Positions 1-7,637 are shown, numbered from the stretch's first letter. The stretch is DNA of 40,457 nucleotides from an uncultured Clostridium sp. (GCA_900553405.1 USDF01000008.1:1-40457), one strand, 5' to 3'. Numbers and translations are program-made. The notes: generated by a model from the letters alone, not told the origin.

Positions 1-89
1 AAGACTTAAATATATTATATATATCATTAATTGCATTTAATTTTTCACTTATCGTCGACATTTTTTTATTTTTTATCTCAATTTTTCTA

Positions 90-118
90 TTGACAATGAT
101 ATTTTTTTGAATTATTAT
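90..118 (+). promoter_or_regulatory. Probable sigma-A promoter for the agrA-agrC pair
   Basis: A perfect -35 hexamer TTGACA (90-95) is followed after 17 nt by TATTAT (113-118), about 80 nt before the response-regulator start. The surrounding 1-197 stretch is very AT-rich and holds no other gene that I can see. LytTR-type binding repeats may lie here, but none is clear enough to call. Confidence 0.65.
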
Positions 119-197
119 GTACTAAATAATAAATAGGTAATTTTTTCCAATTTACTTTTTTTACTATTTTAATTTTTTTTACACGGAGGATGAATAT

Positions 198-935
198 ATG
201 TTGAATTTTGTTCTTTGTGATGATAATCAATCTATTTTAGACAGGCTCTGCAAGATGTTGGAATCACTTTTTATTAAGCATAATTTTGATGCTGAAATAG
301 TCTTTTCTTCTACCACACCAGAGAATACTCTTGAGTATGTTAAAAATAATAATGTAAATGTACTATTTTTAGATATTGATTTAAAATCCGAAATGTCTGG
401 CTTAGATTTAGCAAGTCAAATTAGGAAAACTAACAAACAGGTTTATATCATCTTTACAAGTGCTCATTTGGAATATGTTTTAATTGCGTATCAATATAAA
501 ACTTTTGATTTTATTCCAAAACCAATTACTTTAGAAAGATTAGAAGAAACTTTTCTGCGTATTTTAGATGATATAAAAACTGACTATAAAAATAATAATT
601 TTATTAGAATTGATAATCGTAATACTATTATTAATGAAGATAGTATTAAATTTATAAAAAAAGATGGGATGAAATTAGTTTTTTACACTGATAGTAGAGT
701 TTATGAAACATATAGTTCTTTTAACAAGATTGAAGAAATTCTGCCCTCTAATTTTGTTAGGTGCCATAAATCTTATATTGCAAATTTGAACAAAATTTAT
801 GATATTAGCCCTAGCGATAATAGTATTTCTTTTGACAGCACTTCTAATATGAAGTGTTATATAGGGCCAAAATATAAAAATAAAATAATGGAGGTTTTTA
901 AAAATGATAGAAATTTTACAAACAATTTGGAGTAG
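198..935 (+). CDS. agrA: AgrA-like LytTR response regulator
   Basis: A 245-residue response regulator that should activate or repress target promoters when phosphorylated by the neighbouring kinase. The N-terminal receiver domain (about 1-120) shows the acidic pair D8-D9, the probable phospho-acceptor D59 in VLFLDID, and the K of the FIPKPI segment. The C-terminal half (about 140-235) has the LytTR DNA-binding layout: an FIKKDGMKLVFYT-like strand pair, then FVRCHKSYIANLNKI. A Shine-Dalgarno ACGGAGGA lies upstream of the ATG. It overlaps the kinase gene by 32 nt in another frame, so the two should be translationally coupled. Together with agrB and agrD on the opposite strand this gives a full agr set. 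The family is certain; the name agrA rests on context. Confidence 0.9.
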   Translation: MLNFVLCDDNQSILDRLCKMLESLFIKHNFDAEIVFSSTTPENTLEYVKNNNVNVLFLDIDLKSEMSGLDLASQIRKTNKQVYIIFTSAHLEYVLIAYQYKTFDFIPKPITLERLEETFLRILDDIKTDYKNNNFIRIDNRNTIINEDSIKFIKKDGMKLVFYTDSRVYETYSSFNKIEEILPSNFVRCHKSYIANLNKIYDISPSDNSISFDSTSNMKCYIGPKYKNKIMEVFKNDRNFTNNLE

Positions 936-2253
936 TTTGACTACGGAGAATCTAACTTTAACTAATTACATATGTATACCTTTAGTATTTATAGAAGCTT
1001 ATGTATCCATGCTTTTATTTACAACTATCTTTAATGTTGAATGTTCTAAAAAGCAAAAAACTTTATATGTTTTTATAGTATCAATATTAGGATTATTTAT
1101 TAAATTATTAATTCCAGCTCCTTTTAATACATATTTAAATATTCTTATGATGTTAATTTGCATAATTATCATTTTTAAATTAAATATATTAAAATCAATA
1201 GTGTGTTTAGTTTTTCCTTTTATCATAACTGCTTTTATTGAGTCTATTTTTGCTAAAATGTACTATTCTATATTTAAATTTGACTACATAATTGCTACTA
1301 GAATTCCTATACACAGACTAGTTATTTCATTAATAATATACTTTATAGAGGTTTTAATATACCTTGGATTAAGATACTTTAAACCTAATTTTAAAAAGAT
1401 TGAAGTTATAAGCAAAAAGAAAAGAAATTTATTAATAGTAAATACTATTCTTGCTATTATATTAATTGCCAGTCAAATATATATAATATATTTTTATGCA
1501 TCAGTTTTACCTTTTTATATTATTTTACTTAATCTTTTAGGATTAATAACTTATGTTATTTTTAATTTATATACAATATTTACTGTCTCAAAGCTTGAAA
1601 CAACATCAATGAATTTAGAGGAAGCAACATTATATAATAAAACACTACAAATGCTTCAAGACAACACAAGAGCTTTCAGACATGACTTTTCTAATATTGT
1701 ACAAGGTATGGCTGGTTTTATAGATAAAAATGATATGGAAGGTTTAAAGAAATATTATTCTCAACTTTTAGAAGATATTCAACATACAAATAACTTAACA
1801 ACATTAAGTCCAGAAGTAGTAAATAATCCTGCTATATATAATGTTTTAGCAACTAAATATCATAAAGCCGATCAGCTTGGTATAAAAATTAATTTAGAAG
1901 CATTTTTGAATATGAATGATTTACATATTAAAATATATGAGTTTACAAGAGTTCTTGGTATTTTAATGGATAATGCTATAGAGGCTGCAAAAGAATGTGA
2001 CGAAAAAGTAATAAATGTTATATTTAGAAAAGATTCTAGAAGACATATGCAATTGTTAATTATAGAAAATACATATACAAATAAAGATGTTAACACAGAC
2101 AAAATATTTGAGAAAGGTTATTCAACTAAAAAAGGTAATACTGGACTTGGTTTGTGGGAAGTAAGACAAATATTAAAGAAAAATAATAATTTAAATTTGT
2201 TTACTACTAAAAATGACGAATTCTTTACACAACAATTTGAAATATTTTATTAA
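904..2253 (+). CDS. agrC: AgrC-like GHKL sensor histidine kinase
   Basis: A 449-residue membrane kinase, expected to bind the cyclic peptide at its outer face and phosphorylate the upstream LytTR regulator. Residues about 20-225 hold five to seven hydrophobic segments with few charges, as in AgrC and other peptide sensors. The cytoplasmic part has the phospho-acceptor H260 in TRAFRHDFSN. An N-box follows (ILMDNAIEAAKE, about 350-365), then a G-box-like YSTKKGNTGLGLW near the C-terminus, typical of the GHKL ATPase fold. The start lies inside the end of the regulator gene, with GGAGG 8-12 nt upstream at about 889-893, which supports this ATG. A hairpin terminator follows about 8 nt after the stop. 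Confidence 0.9.
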   Translation: MIEILQTIWSSLTTENLTLTNYICIPLVFIEAYVSMLLFTTIFNVECSKKQKTLYVFIVSILGLFIKLLIPAPFNTYLNILMMLICIIIIFKLNILKSIVCLVFPFIITAFIESIFAKMYYSIFKFDYIIATRIPIHRLVISLIIYFIEVLIYLGLRYFKPNFKKIEVISKKKRNLLIVNTILAIILIASQIYIIYFYASVLPFYIILLNLLGLITYVIFNLYTIFTVSKLETTSMNLEEATLYNKTLQMLQDNTRAFRHDFSNIVQGMAGFIDKNDMEGLKKYYSQLLEDIQHTNNLTTLSPEVVNNPAIYNVLATKYHKADQLGIKINLEAFLNMNDLHIKIYEFTRVLGILMDNAIEAAKECDEKVINVIFRKDSRRHMQLLIIENTYTNKDVNTDKIFEKGYSTKKGNTGLGLWEVRQILKKNNNLNLFTTKNDEFFTQQFEIFY

Positions 2254-2260
2254 AAAAGTA

Positions 2261-2292
2261 AAAACAAGATAGTTTAATAACTATCTTGTTTT
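2261..2292. terminator. Bidirectional terminator between agrC and agrD
   Basis: A 14-bp perfect stem (2261-2274 with 2279-2292, loop TAAT) has A/T runs at its ends, so it gives a U-tract in both directions. It sits between the convergent agrC (+) and agrD (-) genes and can stop transcription from both sides. Confidence 0.85.
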
Positions 2293-2313
2293 TGTATATA
2301 ATGTAATAAATTC

Positions 2314-2433
2314 TTAGTCTTTTTTAATTAATGATGCAGGCATTTTTGGTTGGTGCATTATTCCAAATAAAACACATGCTGTATTTGTAGATTTTGCGTA
2401 TTTTTCTGCGATTTTTGCTAATAATTTTAACAT
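2314..2433 (-). CDS. agrD: AgrD autoinducer peptide precursor (39 aa)
   Basis: A 39-codon gene with ATG at 2433 and TAA at 2314-2316. The ribosome site AGGGGGAA lies about 8 nt upstream. Residues 1-14 (MLKLLAKIAEKYAK) form an amphipathic helix, as in AgrD leaders. A TNTACVLFGIMHQPKMP block (16-32) follows, with the single Cys at C20, then a short charged tail. A central Cys followed by QPKxP is the signature of clostridial cyclic-lactone autoinducers. In this family AgrB cuts after the ring and joins the C-terminal carboxyl to the Cys thiol. A standard five-residue ring would be C20-G24; the spacing to QPKMP would also allow a longer ring ending near M26. The gene lies 74 nt downstream of agrB on the same strand. 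Mature peptide ends cannot be fixed by reading alone. Confidence 0.88.
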   Translation of the reverse strand: MLKLLAKIAEKYAKSTNTACVLFGIMHQPKMPASLIKKD

Positions 2434-2469
2434 AACTAATTCCCCCTATATTATTACAATTATATAATA

Positions 2470-2490
2470 AAGTATTGCCGGCTAATACTT
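2470..2490 (-). other. Small hairpin in the agrB-agrD spacer
   Basis: AAGTATT (2470-2476) pairs with AATACTT (2484-2490) around a 7-nt GC-rich loop. There is no U-tract after it on the minus strand, so it is not a normal terminator. It may tune relative agrB/agrD mRNA levels or stability. A TATAAT lies just downstream on the minus strand without a good -35. Confidence 0.35.
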
Positions 2491-2507
2491 GTATTATCTT
2501 AAAAAAT

Positions 2508-3131
2508 TTAAATATTTTGTGCTTTTAAATATTCTTCATATCCATATTTATTTTTAGTTATAATATATGCTAATCTTGTAATTGAAAGTGTTTGTATAAA
2601 AGTTCCTATTATAATTAGATTTGATATTGTGTTATTAGGTATAAATGTTGCTACTAGTAAATTTATAATTAGAAAAATATATGATAATATTTTTTTAGTT
2701 TTTCTTTCTTTTCTAGTTAATATTGGTAGGTTTTCTGTATCTGCTGGTGCGTAAATACTTACCATTATTATTCCTAATATAAAAATTCCTAATATCGTTA
2801 CATATTTAGTTATTTCATTTGGAAAATTCCATATTGTACTTATATAAGCATTTCCACAATATACTATGTTTGTACATAAAAAACATCCTATATGCGTTTT
2901 TAAATGAAATCCACCTGAAACTATTTTATATGGTAATAGTAAGAAAAATGCAAGTAATGTTTGCCACCATAATCCTAAAATAATTCCTAGTCCAAACATT
3001 AAAAATATTTTTGGTATTTCTCCTACTATAAGCTGTATTCCATAGTTTATTATCTCCGCTTTCTCATCATCTATTTCTGGCATTTGTTTTCGAATTTTAT
3101 TTGTTAGGTATTCACAAATTTTATCTATCAT
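2508..3131 (-). CDS. agrB: AgrB-family peptide-processing membrane protease
   Basis: A 207-residue polytopic membrane protein with four to six hydrophobic segments between about 30 and 200. It carries the AgrB catalytic pair in SGGFHLKTHIGC: H76 and C83, the same seven-residue spacing as the known His/Cys dyad of AgrB. The family cleaves the C-terminal tail of AgrD and makes the thiolactone. The ribosome site GAGGTG lies about 5 nt before the ATG. It is followed directly by agrD. The pair is convergent to the regulator/kinase genes, which differs from the usual single-direction staphylococcal order B-D-C-A. No convincing -35/-10 pair was fixed in the 3132-3210 spacer. Confidence 0.93.
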   Translation of the reverse strand: MIDKICEYLTNKIRKQMPEIDDEKAEIINYGIQLIVGEIPKIFLMFGLGIILGLWWQTLLAFFLLLPYKIVSGGFHLKTHIGCFLCTNIVYCGNAYISTIWNFPNEITKYVTILGIFILGIIMVSIYAPADTENLPILTRKERKTKKILSYIFLIINLLVATFIPNNTISNLIIIGTFIQTLSITRLAYIITKNKYGYEEYLKAQNI

Positions 3132-3211
3132 GTGCTCACCTCTTTTTTATTTTCTATAACAATATTATTCTTTTTTCGACACTATTTTTTATTTTATATA
3201 TGAAACACAAA

Positions 3212-3255
3212 AAAACTTATATGAAAACTTAAAAATTAATTTTCATATAAGTTTT
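3212..3255 (-). terminator. Terminator of the pseudouridine synthase gene
   Basis: A 16-bp perfect stem (3212-3227 with 3240-3255, 12-nt loop) is followed by a T-rich tract on the minus strand. It separates the pseudouridine synthase from agrB. Confidence 0.8.
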
Positions 3256-3281
3256 AGTCTGTTTTATAAAATTAACATAAA

Positions 3282-3971
3282 CTATAAATTAGATATGTCT
3301 TCTAATTGTTTCCAACCACCTATAAATTCTGGCAAGACTTTAAATGTCATTTCTTCTTTAGTAATTGGATGTAGTATTGTAAGCTCATATGCCCATAAGC
3401 AAATTTGTTTTCCTCTTCCTCTAGTTCCATATTTTTGGTCACCACATATACTATGCCATGCATTTGCCATTTGAACACGTATTTGATGATGTCTACCAGT
3501 ATGTAAATTTACTTTCACTACAGATAAATTTATTTCTTCATTATATTTAAGTACTTCATAATCTAATATTGCAAGTTTTGCGTTTTTAGTACCTTCTTTA
3601 ACTACTTTGCTAGTATTAGTTTTTTCATTTTTTAATAAATAATCCTCTAAAGTTCCCTTATCCTTTTCAAACTTTCCATCTGCAATTACTAAATATTTTT
3701 TCTTAAAGTCTTTGTTTCTTACTTGTTCACTAAGTCTTGCAGCAGCTTTCGAAGTTCTTGCAAAAACCATAACTCCACCAACTGGTCTATCTAGTCTATG
3801 TACTAATCCTAAATAAACTTCACCCGGTTTATTATATTTTTCCTTTATATATGCTTTTACCAAAGTAAGCATATCTATATCACCTGTTTTATCGCCTTGT
3901 GAAGGAATGTTTACTGGCTTTTCTACTACAATTATATGGTTATCTTCATATATTACATTTAGTTTTTGCAT
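3282..3971 (-). CDS. RluA/RluD-family pseudouridine synthase
   Basis: A 229-residue enzyme that should isomerise uridine to pseudouridine in rRNA or tRNA. The catalytic motif HRLDRPVGG carries the Asp nucleophile of the RluA family. It is preceded by IIVVEKPVNIPSQG, and RHHQIRVQMANAWHSICGDQKYG follows in the C-terminal part. It has no N-terminal S4 domain, so it is a short catalytic-domain-only form; its exact target nucleotide cannot be told. I chose the ATG at 3971 because AGAGGAG lies about 8 nt upstream. An in-frame ATG at 3992 falls inside the inverted repeat and would place the ribosome site within the coding part. It is probably read from the methyltransferase gene upstream, through the hairpin at 3987-4088. 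Confidence 0.88.
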   Translation of the reverse strand: MQKLNVIYEDNHIIVVEKPVNIPSQGDKTGDIDMLTLVKAYIKEKYNKPGEVYLGLVHRLDRPVGGVMVFARTSKAAARLSEQVRNKDFKKKYLVIADGKFEKDKGTLEDYLLKNEKTNTSKVVKEGTKNAKLAILDYEVLKYNEEINLSVVKVNLHTGRHHQIRVQMANAWHSICGDQKYGTRGRGKQICLWAYELTILHPITKEEMTFKVLPEFIGGWKQLEDISNL

Positions 3972-3986
3972 TTCATTTCTCCTCTG

Positions 3987-4088
3987 CTCCATTGGGGACG
4001 TTTCCTTTTGGTTAATCTGTCCCTTTTGGAGTTTTTTCTAATATACCATTAGGGACAGATTAACCAAAAGGAAACGTCCCTAATGGAG
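3987..4088. repeat. Long inverted repeat (38-bp arms), compact form of the dispersed repeat
   Basis: Arms 3987-4024 and 4051-4088 are reverse complements with one mismatch, around a 26-nt loop. Each arm contains a gggacagattaaccaaaagg block joined directly to an aacgtccc end. These are the same two ends seen in the 95-bp repeats at 5038-5132 and 36186-36280, with the central part missing. The structure fills the whole gap between the methyltransferase stop (4091) and the ribosome site of the pseudouridine synthase. In RNA it would form a very stable hairpin between two genes. No transposase is nearby. Confidence 0.85.
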
Positions 4089-4090
4089 TC

Positions 4091-4954
4091 TTAATTTTCC
4101 CATCTTCCATATATTCCGCATGGAAGTATTAGTTTTGAATTTGTCATAGGAAGTCCTACTTCTCCGTTTGTTACTTTTCCACCATATGTTTTTGTTATAT
4201 TTAAATTAAGTATATTTTCTAATACTGTACTTGAAATTCCTGTTGTGTATGAGTTTATTAAAAAGAATAATGGATTATCTGATAAAACTCCTTTGCAAAG
4301 TTCTACTAAATCACATATGTTTTCTTCAAATTTCCAAACTTCGCCATTTGCTCCTCTTCCATATGAAGGTGGATCCATTATTATCGCATCATATTTGTTT
4401 CCACGTCTTATTTCTCTGTTTACAAATTTTACGACATCATCTACTATGTATCTTACTGGTCTTTCTTGTAGCCCTGATGATATTACATTTTCTTTTGCCC
4501 ATGATACCATTCCCTTTGAACTATCTACATGGCATACAGAAGCTCCTGCTGAAAGACATGCTACTGTTGCTCCACCTGTGTATGCAAATAGATTTAGCAC
4601 TTTTATTTCTCTTTTAGAACTTTTTATCTTTTCTATCATCCAATCCCAATTTGCTGCTTGTTCTGGAAACAAGCCTGTATGCTTAAAGCCCATTGGTTTT
4701 ATATTAAATGTAAGGTTTTTATATTTTACTTGCCAATTAGCTGGAACTTTCTTTTTATAGTCCCACGCTCCACCACCTGTAGAACTTCTTTTATATATAG
4801 CATTTATATCTTTCCACTTATTTGGAAAGCTTTTATCTTTCCAAATTATTTGTGGATCTGGACGGACTAAAATTATATCTTTCCATCTTTCTAGCTTTTC
4901 TCCATTTGCCATATCTATTATTTCATAATCTTTCCAATCATTTGCTACTATCAT
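4091..4954 (-). CDS. Class I SAM-dependent methyltransferase (RlmI/COG1092-like)
   Basis: A 287-residue methyltransferase, probably acting on rRNA. The SAM-binding loop is VLNLFAYTGGATVA, followed by an acidic VCHVDSSKGMV strand and a catalytic DPPSYGRG motif. The (N/D)PP(Y/F) type is common in RNA and base methyltransferases, and FAYTGG is usual in the RlmI/YccW group. There is no N-terminal PUA domain of the length seen in RlmI; instead about 85 residues with W-rich WKD repeats precede the core. The substrate is therefore open. The start at 4954 has only a weak GAGAGTGAG site. It is the first gene of a likely two-gene unit with the pseudouridine synthase. Confidence 0.82.
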   Translation of the reverse strand: MIVANDWKDYEIIDMANGEKLERWKDIILVRPDPQIIWKDKSFPNKWKDINAIYKRSSTGGGAWDYKKKVPANWQVKYKNLTFNIKPMGFKHTGLFPEQAANWDWMIEKIKSSKREIKVLNLFAYTGGATVACLSAGASVCHVDSSKGMVSWAKENVISSGLQERPVRYIVDDVVKFVNREIRRGNKYDAIIMDPPSYGRGANGEVWKFEENICDLVELCKGVLSDNPLFFLINSYTTGISSTVLENILNLNITKTYGGKVTNGEVGLPMTNSKLILPCGIYGRWEN

Positions 4955-5037
4955 TTTTTATCTCACTCTCTTATTTATTCTTTTGCTATTATAACAAATT
5001 TTAATATTTTTAGCAAGATAGATAATTAACTGCTTCA

Positions 5038-5132
5038 AAAGGGACAGGTTAACCAAAAGGATTTTTTAGTCGTTCGAGCTTAAAGCGAGTTACGAATAAA
5101 ATATGCAGTGGCAACGTCCCCAATAGAGTCTC
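5038..5132. repeat. Dispersed 95-bp repeat, copy A
   Basis: Runs from aaagggacagg to atagagtctc. It matches copy B at 36186-36280 with about 10 differences in 95 positions and no gap. The conserved middle includes ttttttagtcgttcgagct and agcgagttacgaataaaat. The ends ggga...tccc are weakly inverted. In the two copies the 8-bp block ccaaaagg reads as its own reverse complement (ccttttgg). No ORF of its own; probably a small non-autonomous element. Confidence 0.85.
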
Positions 5133-5139
5133 TTTTGCG

Positions 5140-5355
5140 TTACAAGTTTGTGATAAGTACAAAAAAACTATTTATTAAAGCTATATCTATTGCAATTAAT
5201 ATTAGTAATGAAGTTAGTACTGAAAATGTTAACTTGTTATTGCTTATATGTCTCACCATATTGCTTGTCCATCTTTTTGCCCAAATATTTAGTTTACTAA
5301 CCCCCATTTTTCTTCTGCATCTTACATCTAAAATGATATCTTTTGCATATTCCAT
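5140..5355 (-). CDS. Small membrane protein of unknown function (71 aa)
   Basis: A 71-residue protein with a basic N-terminal half (LDVRCRRKMGVSKLN, then WAKRWTS) and one strongly hydrophobic C-terminal segment, about 43-70 (VLTSLLILIAIDIALI). The layout suggests a single-pass protein. The ATG has an excellent ribosome site, GGGGAGG, 8 nt upstream, which is the main reason to believe it over the antisense reading. Small basic proteins of this shape, starting MEYAKD, are familiar in clostridia, but I know no function. Its stop lies 7 nt from repeat copy A, so the C-terminal end may have been shaped by that insertion. It is divergent from the aspS leader. Confidence 0.6.
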   Translation of the reverse strand: MEYAKDIILDVRCRRKMGVSKLNIWAKRWTSNMVRHISNNKLTFSVLTSLLILIAIDIALINSFFVLITNL

Positions 5356-5491
5356 AAAAAAATCCTCCCCTATTTTATTTCTATTAAATATATATGTTCA
5401 CTTTTTTATTTTATTCCAAAAATCGTAACAAAAATTTCTCCATTTTTTTACATATTATTTTTTTATAAATATAGTTTTTTTCGTATACCTC

Positions 5492-5520
5492 TTGACTTTT
5501 TTAAACATACTATGTAAAAT
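5492..5520 (+). promoter_or_regulatory. Promoter of the aspS T-box transcript
   Basis: TTGACT (5492-5497), 17-nt spacer, TAAAAT (5515-5520). It places the start of transcription about 20 nt before the first strand of the T-box Stem I. Confidence 0.7.
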
Positions 5521-5547
5521 AGAAAAGTACAAATTAAATATATTGCG

Positions 5548-5752
5548 TTGAAAATGAAAGTTTATTTTTAAAGACTAAACAGAGAATAAAGGTGAATACG
5601 CTGAGAGCCTTTTTAGAAAAAACTAATAAACGAAACACATTGGAGCAATTTTAAACAAAGTGGGAGGTTAAATCTATATTTAATCTTCAAAGTTAGGGTG
5701 GCACCGCGGAAGTTATTTCGTCCCTGCATTTATGCAGTTGGACGATTTTTTG
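5548..5752 (+). ncRNA. T-box leader controlling aspS
   Basis: The diagnostic T-box AGGGTGGCACCGCGG is at 5695-5709. A terminator hairpin follows: CGTCC 5719-5723 with GGACG 5740-5744, inner CTGCA/TGCAG, then T-run 5746-5751. Upstream are Stem I landmarks: GACTAAAC, CAGAGA, GGTGAA and the conserved TGGAGC at 5641-5646. A possible base stem pairs 5548-5556 with 5648-5656, and an inner stem pairs 5560-5566 (GTTTATT) with 5624-5630 (AATAAAC). Uncharged tRNA would pair with the T-box and open the terminator. The specifier loop between inner stem and TGGAGC reads GAAACACAT. AAC (Asn) followed by A fits family habit best; ACA or CAC/CAT are alternatives. No GAC or GAT is present there. Confidence 0.93.
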
Positions 5753-5885
5753 TGTTATAGCAGTTTTATTTTATTCACTTTATAGTTATTCTTAATTTCT
5801 TTACTAAAAGTGTAGCATGTAAAGCTAATTTTTTTATAAAACAGAAAATCGATTCAAAGTTGCATTAACAGAAAGGAGTGTTTTT

Positions 5886-7637
5886 ATGAGTACTTACAGA
5901 ACTCATACTTGTAATGAAATTAGCCTAGAAGATGTAGGCAAAAAAGTTAAAATTGCAGGATTTGTTGAAACAATTAGAGACTTAGGAGGTTTAGTTTTCT
6001 TAGACATACGTGATATGTATGGAATAACACAAGTTGTTACATCTGCTGAAGAAGCTGATGTTGACTTTGCTTCACATATTCCTATCGAATCTTCTGTATG
6101 TGTTGAAGGAATTGTACGTAAAAGAGATCCTGAAACAGTTAATGAAAAACTTAAAACTGGTCTAGTTGAAATTGCTATTGAAAAAATCGAAGTTTTAGGA
6201 AAGCGTACTGCTAATTTACCTTTTGAAATTAATGGTAACGCAGATGTACGTGAAGATTTAAGACTTCAATATCGTTTCTTAGATTTAAGAAACACTAAAG
6301 TGAAAGATAATATTGTTTTAAGGGCTAAGGTAATTCAATACTTACGTATGCAAATGATTGAACAAGGATTTTTAGAGGTTCAAACTCCAATTCTTACTAG
6401 TTCTTCACCAGAAGGTGCAAGAGATTACTTAGTACCAAGTAGAGTTCACCCTGGAAAATTTTACGCTTTACCACAAGCACCACAACAATTTAAACAATTA
6501 TTGATGGTTGGTGGTATAGATAAATATTTCCAAATTGCTCCTTGTTTTAGAGATGAAGATGCTAGAGCAGATCGTGCTCCTGGTGAATTTTATCAATTAG
6601 ATATGGAAATGAGTTATGCTACTCAAGAAGACGTGTTTAGTGCTATTGAGCCTGTTGTTTATAACACATTTAATAAGTTTTCAAATAAAAAGGTAGCTGA
6701 ATATCCATTCCCTAGAATTCCATATAAAGAAGCTATGCTTAAATATGGAACAGATAAACCTGATTTAAGAAATCCATTATTTATAGTTGATGTTACAGAA
6801 TTCTTCCAAAGATGTACATTTAAGCCTTTCCATGGATTAACAGTACGTGCAATTCGTGTTCATGGACATATGTCTAAAGGATTCCATGAAAAAATGTTAG
6901 AATTCGCTAAATCAATTGGTATGGGTGGTCTTGGTTACTTAGAAGTTGAAGAAGATTTGACTTTTAAAGGACCTATAGATAAATTTATTCCAGATGATAT
7001 GAAAAAAGAATTATTAGATTTAGCTGAATTAAAATCTGAAGATACTATCTTCTTTATTGCAGATAATAAAGCAAAAGCTGAGAATTTAGCTGGTCAAATT
7101 CGTACAGAACTTGGAAATAGATTAAACTTAATAGATGAAAGTATGTATCAATTCTGTTGGATTATAGATTTTCCAATGTATGAATTAGATGACAACGGAA
7201 AAATTGCATTTAACCATAATCCATTCTCTATGCCACAAGGCGGAATGGAAGCATTAAATACAATGAATCCATTAGATATTGTTGCTTATCAATATGATAT
7301 TGTATGTAATGGTATTGAACTTTCTTCTGGTGCTGTAAGAAATCACGACCCAGAAATTATGGTTAAAGCATTTGAACTTGCTGGATATTCTAAAGAACAC
7401 ATTGAAGAGAAATTTCCTGCACTATTTAATGCATTCAAGTTTGGTGCTCCACCACATGCTGGTATTGCACCTGGTGTAGATAGAATGATAATGCTTTTAA
7501 CTGAAAGTGAAACAATTAGAGATGTTATTGCATTCCCTATGAATAGTAAAGCACAAGATTTAATGATGGGTGCTCCTGGAAATGTAACAAGAGAACAATT
7601 AAGAGAAGTTCATATTAAATTAGATATAAAAGAATAA
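5886..7637 (+). CDS. aspS: Aspartyl-tRNA synthetase
   Basis: A 583-residue class II synthetase that charges tRNA-Asp, and possibly tRNA-Asn. The N-terminal OB-fold anticodon domain (about 1-105) includes GFVETIRDLGGLVFLDIRD. The catalytic core has motif 2 FRDEDARADRAPGEFYQLD, a bacterial-type insertion domain (about 290-420), and motif 3 GIAPGVDRMIMLLT near 540. Length matches bacterial AspRS (about 590). RDLGGL has Leu where some non-discriminating enzymes have His, which argues for a discriminating enzyme, though this is a weak test. The ribosome site GAAAGGAG precedes the ATG. Expression is set by the T-box leader; the gene is monocistronic with a terminator after it. Confidence 0.97.
   Translation: MSTYRTHTCNEISLEDVGKKVKIAGFVETIRDLGGLVFLDIRDMYGITQVVTSAEEADVDFASHIPIESSVCVEGIVRKRDPETVNEKLKTGLVEIAIEKIEVLGKRTANLPFEINGNADVREDLRLQYRFLDLRNTKVKDNIVLRAKVIQYLRMQMIEQGFLEVQTPILTSSSPEGARDYLVPSRVHPGKFYALPQAPQQFKQLLMVGGIDKYFQIAPCFRDEDARADRAPGEFYQLDMEMSYATQEDVFSAIEPVVYNTFNKFSNKKVAEYPFPRIPYKEAMLKYGTDKPDLRNPLFIVDVTEFFQRCTFKPFHGLTVRAIRVHGHMSKGFHEKMLEFAKSIGMGGLGYLEVEEDLTFKGPIDKFIPDDMKKELLDLAELKSEDTIFFIADNKAKAENLAGQIRTELGNRLNLIDESMYQFCWIIDFPMYELDDNGKIAFNHNPFSMPQGGMEALNTMNPLDIVAYQYDIVCNGIELSSGAVRNHDPEIMVKAFELAGYSKEHIEEKFPALFNAFKFGAPPHAGIAPGVDRMIMLLTESETIRDVIAFPMNSKAQDLMMGAPGNVTREQLREVHIKLDIKE

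Noticed and set aside
4231..4760. Long plus-strand open frames opposite the methyltransferase gene
   Set aside because: They lie antisense to a well-supported enzyme, lack ribosome sites and have low-complexity translations.
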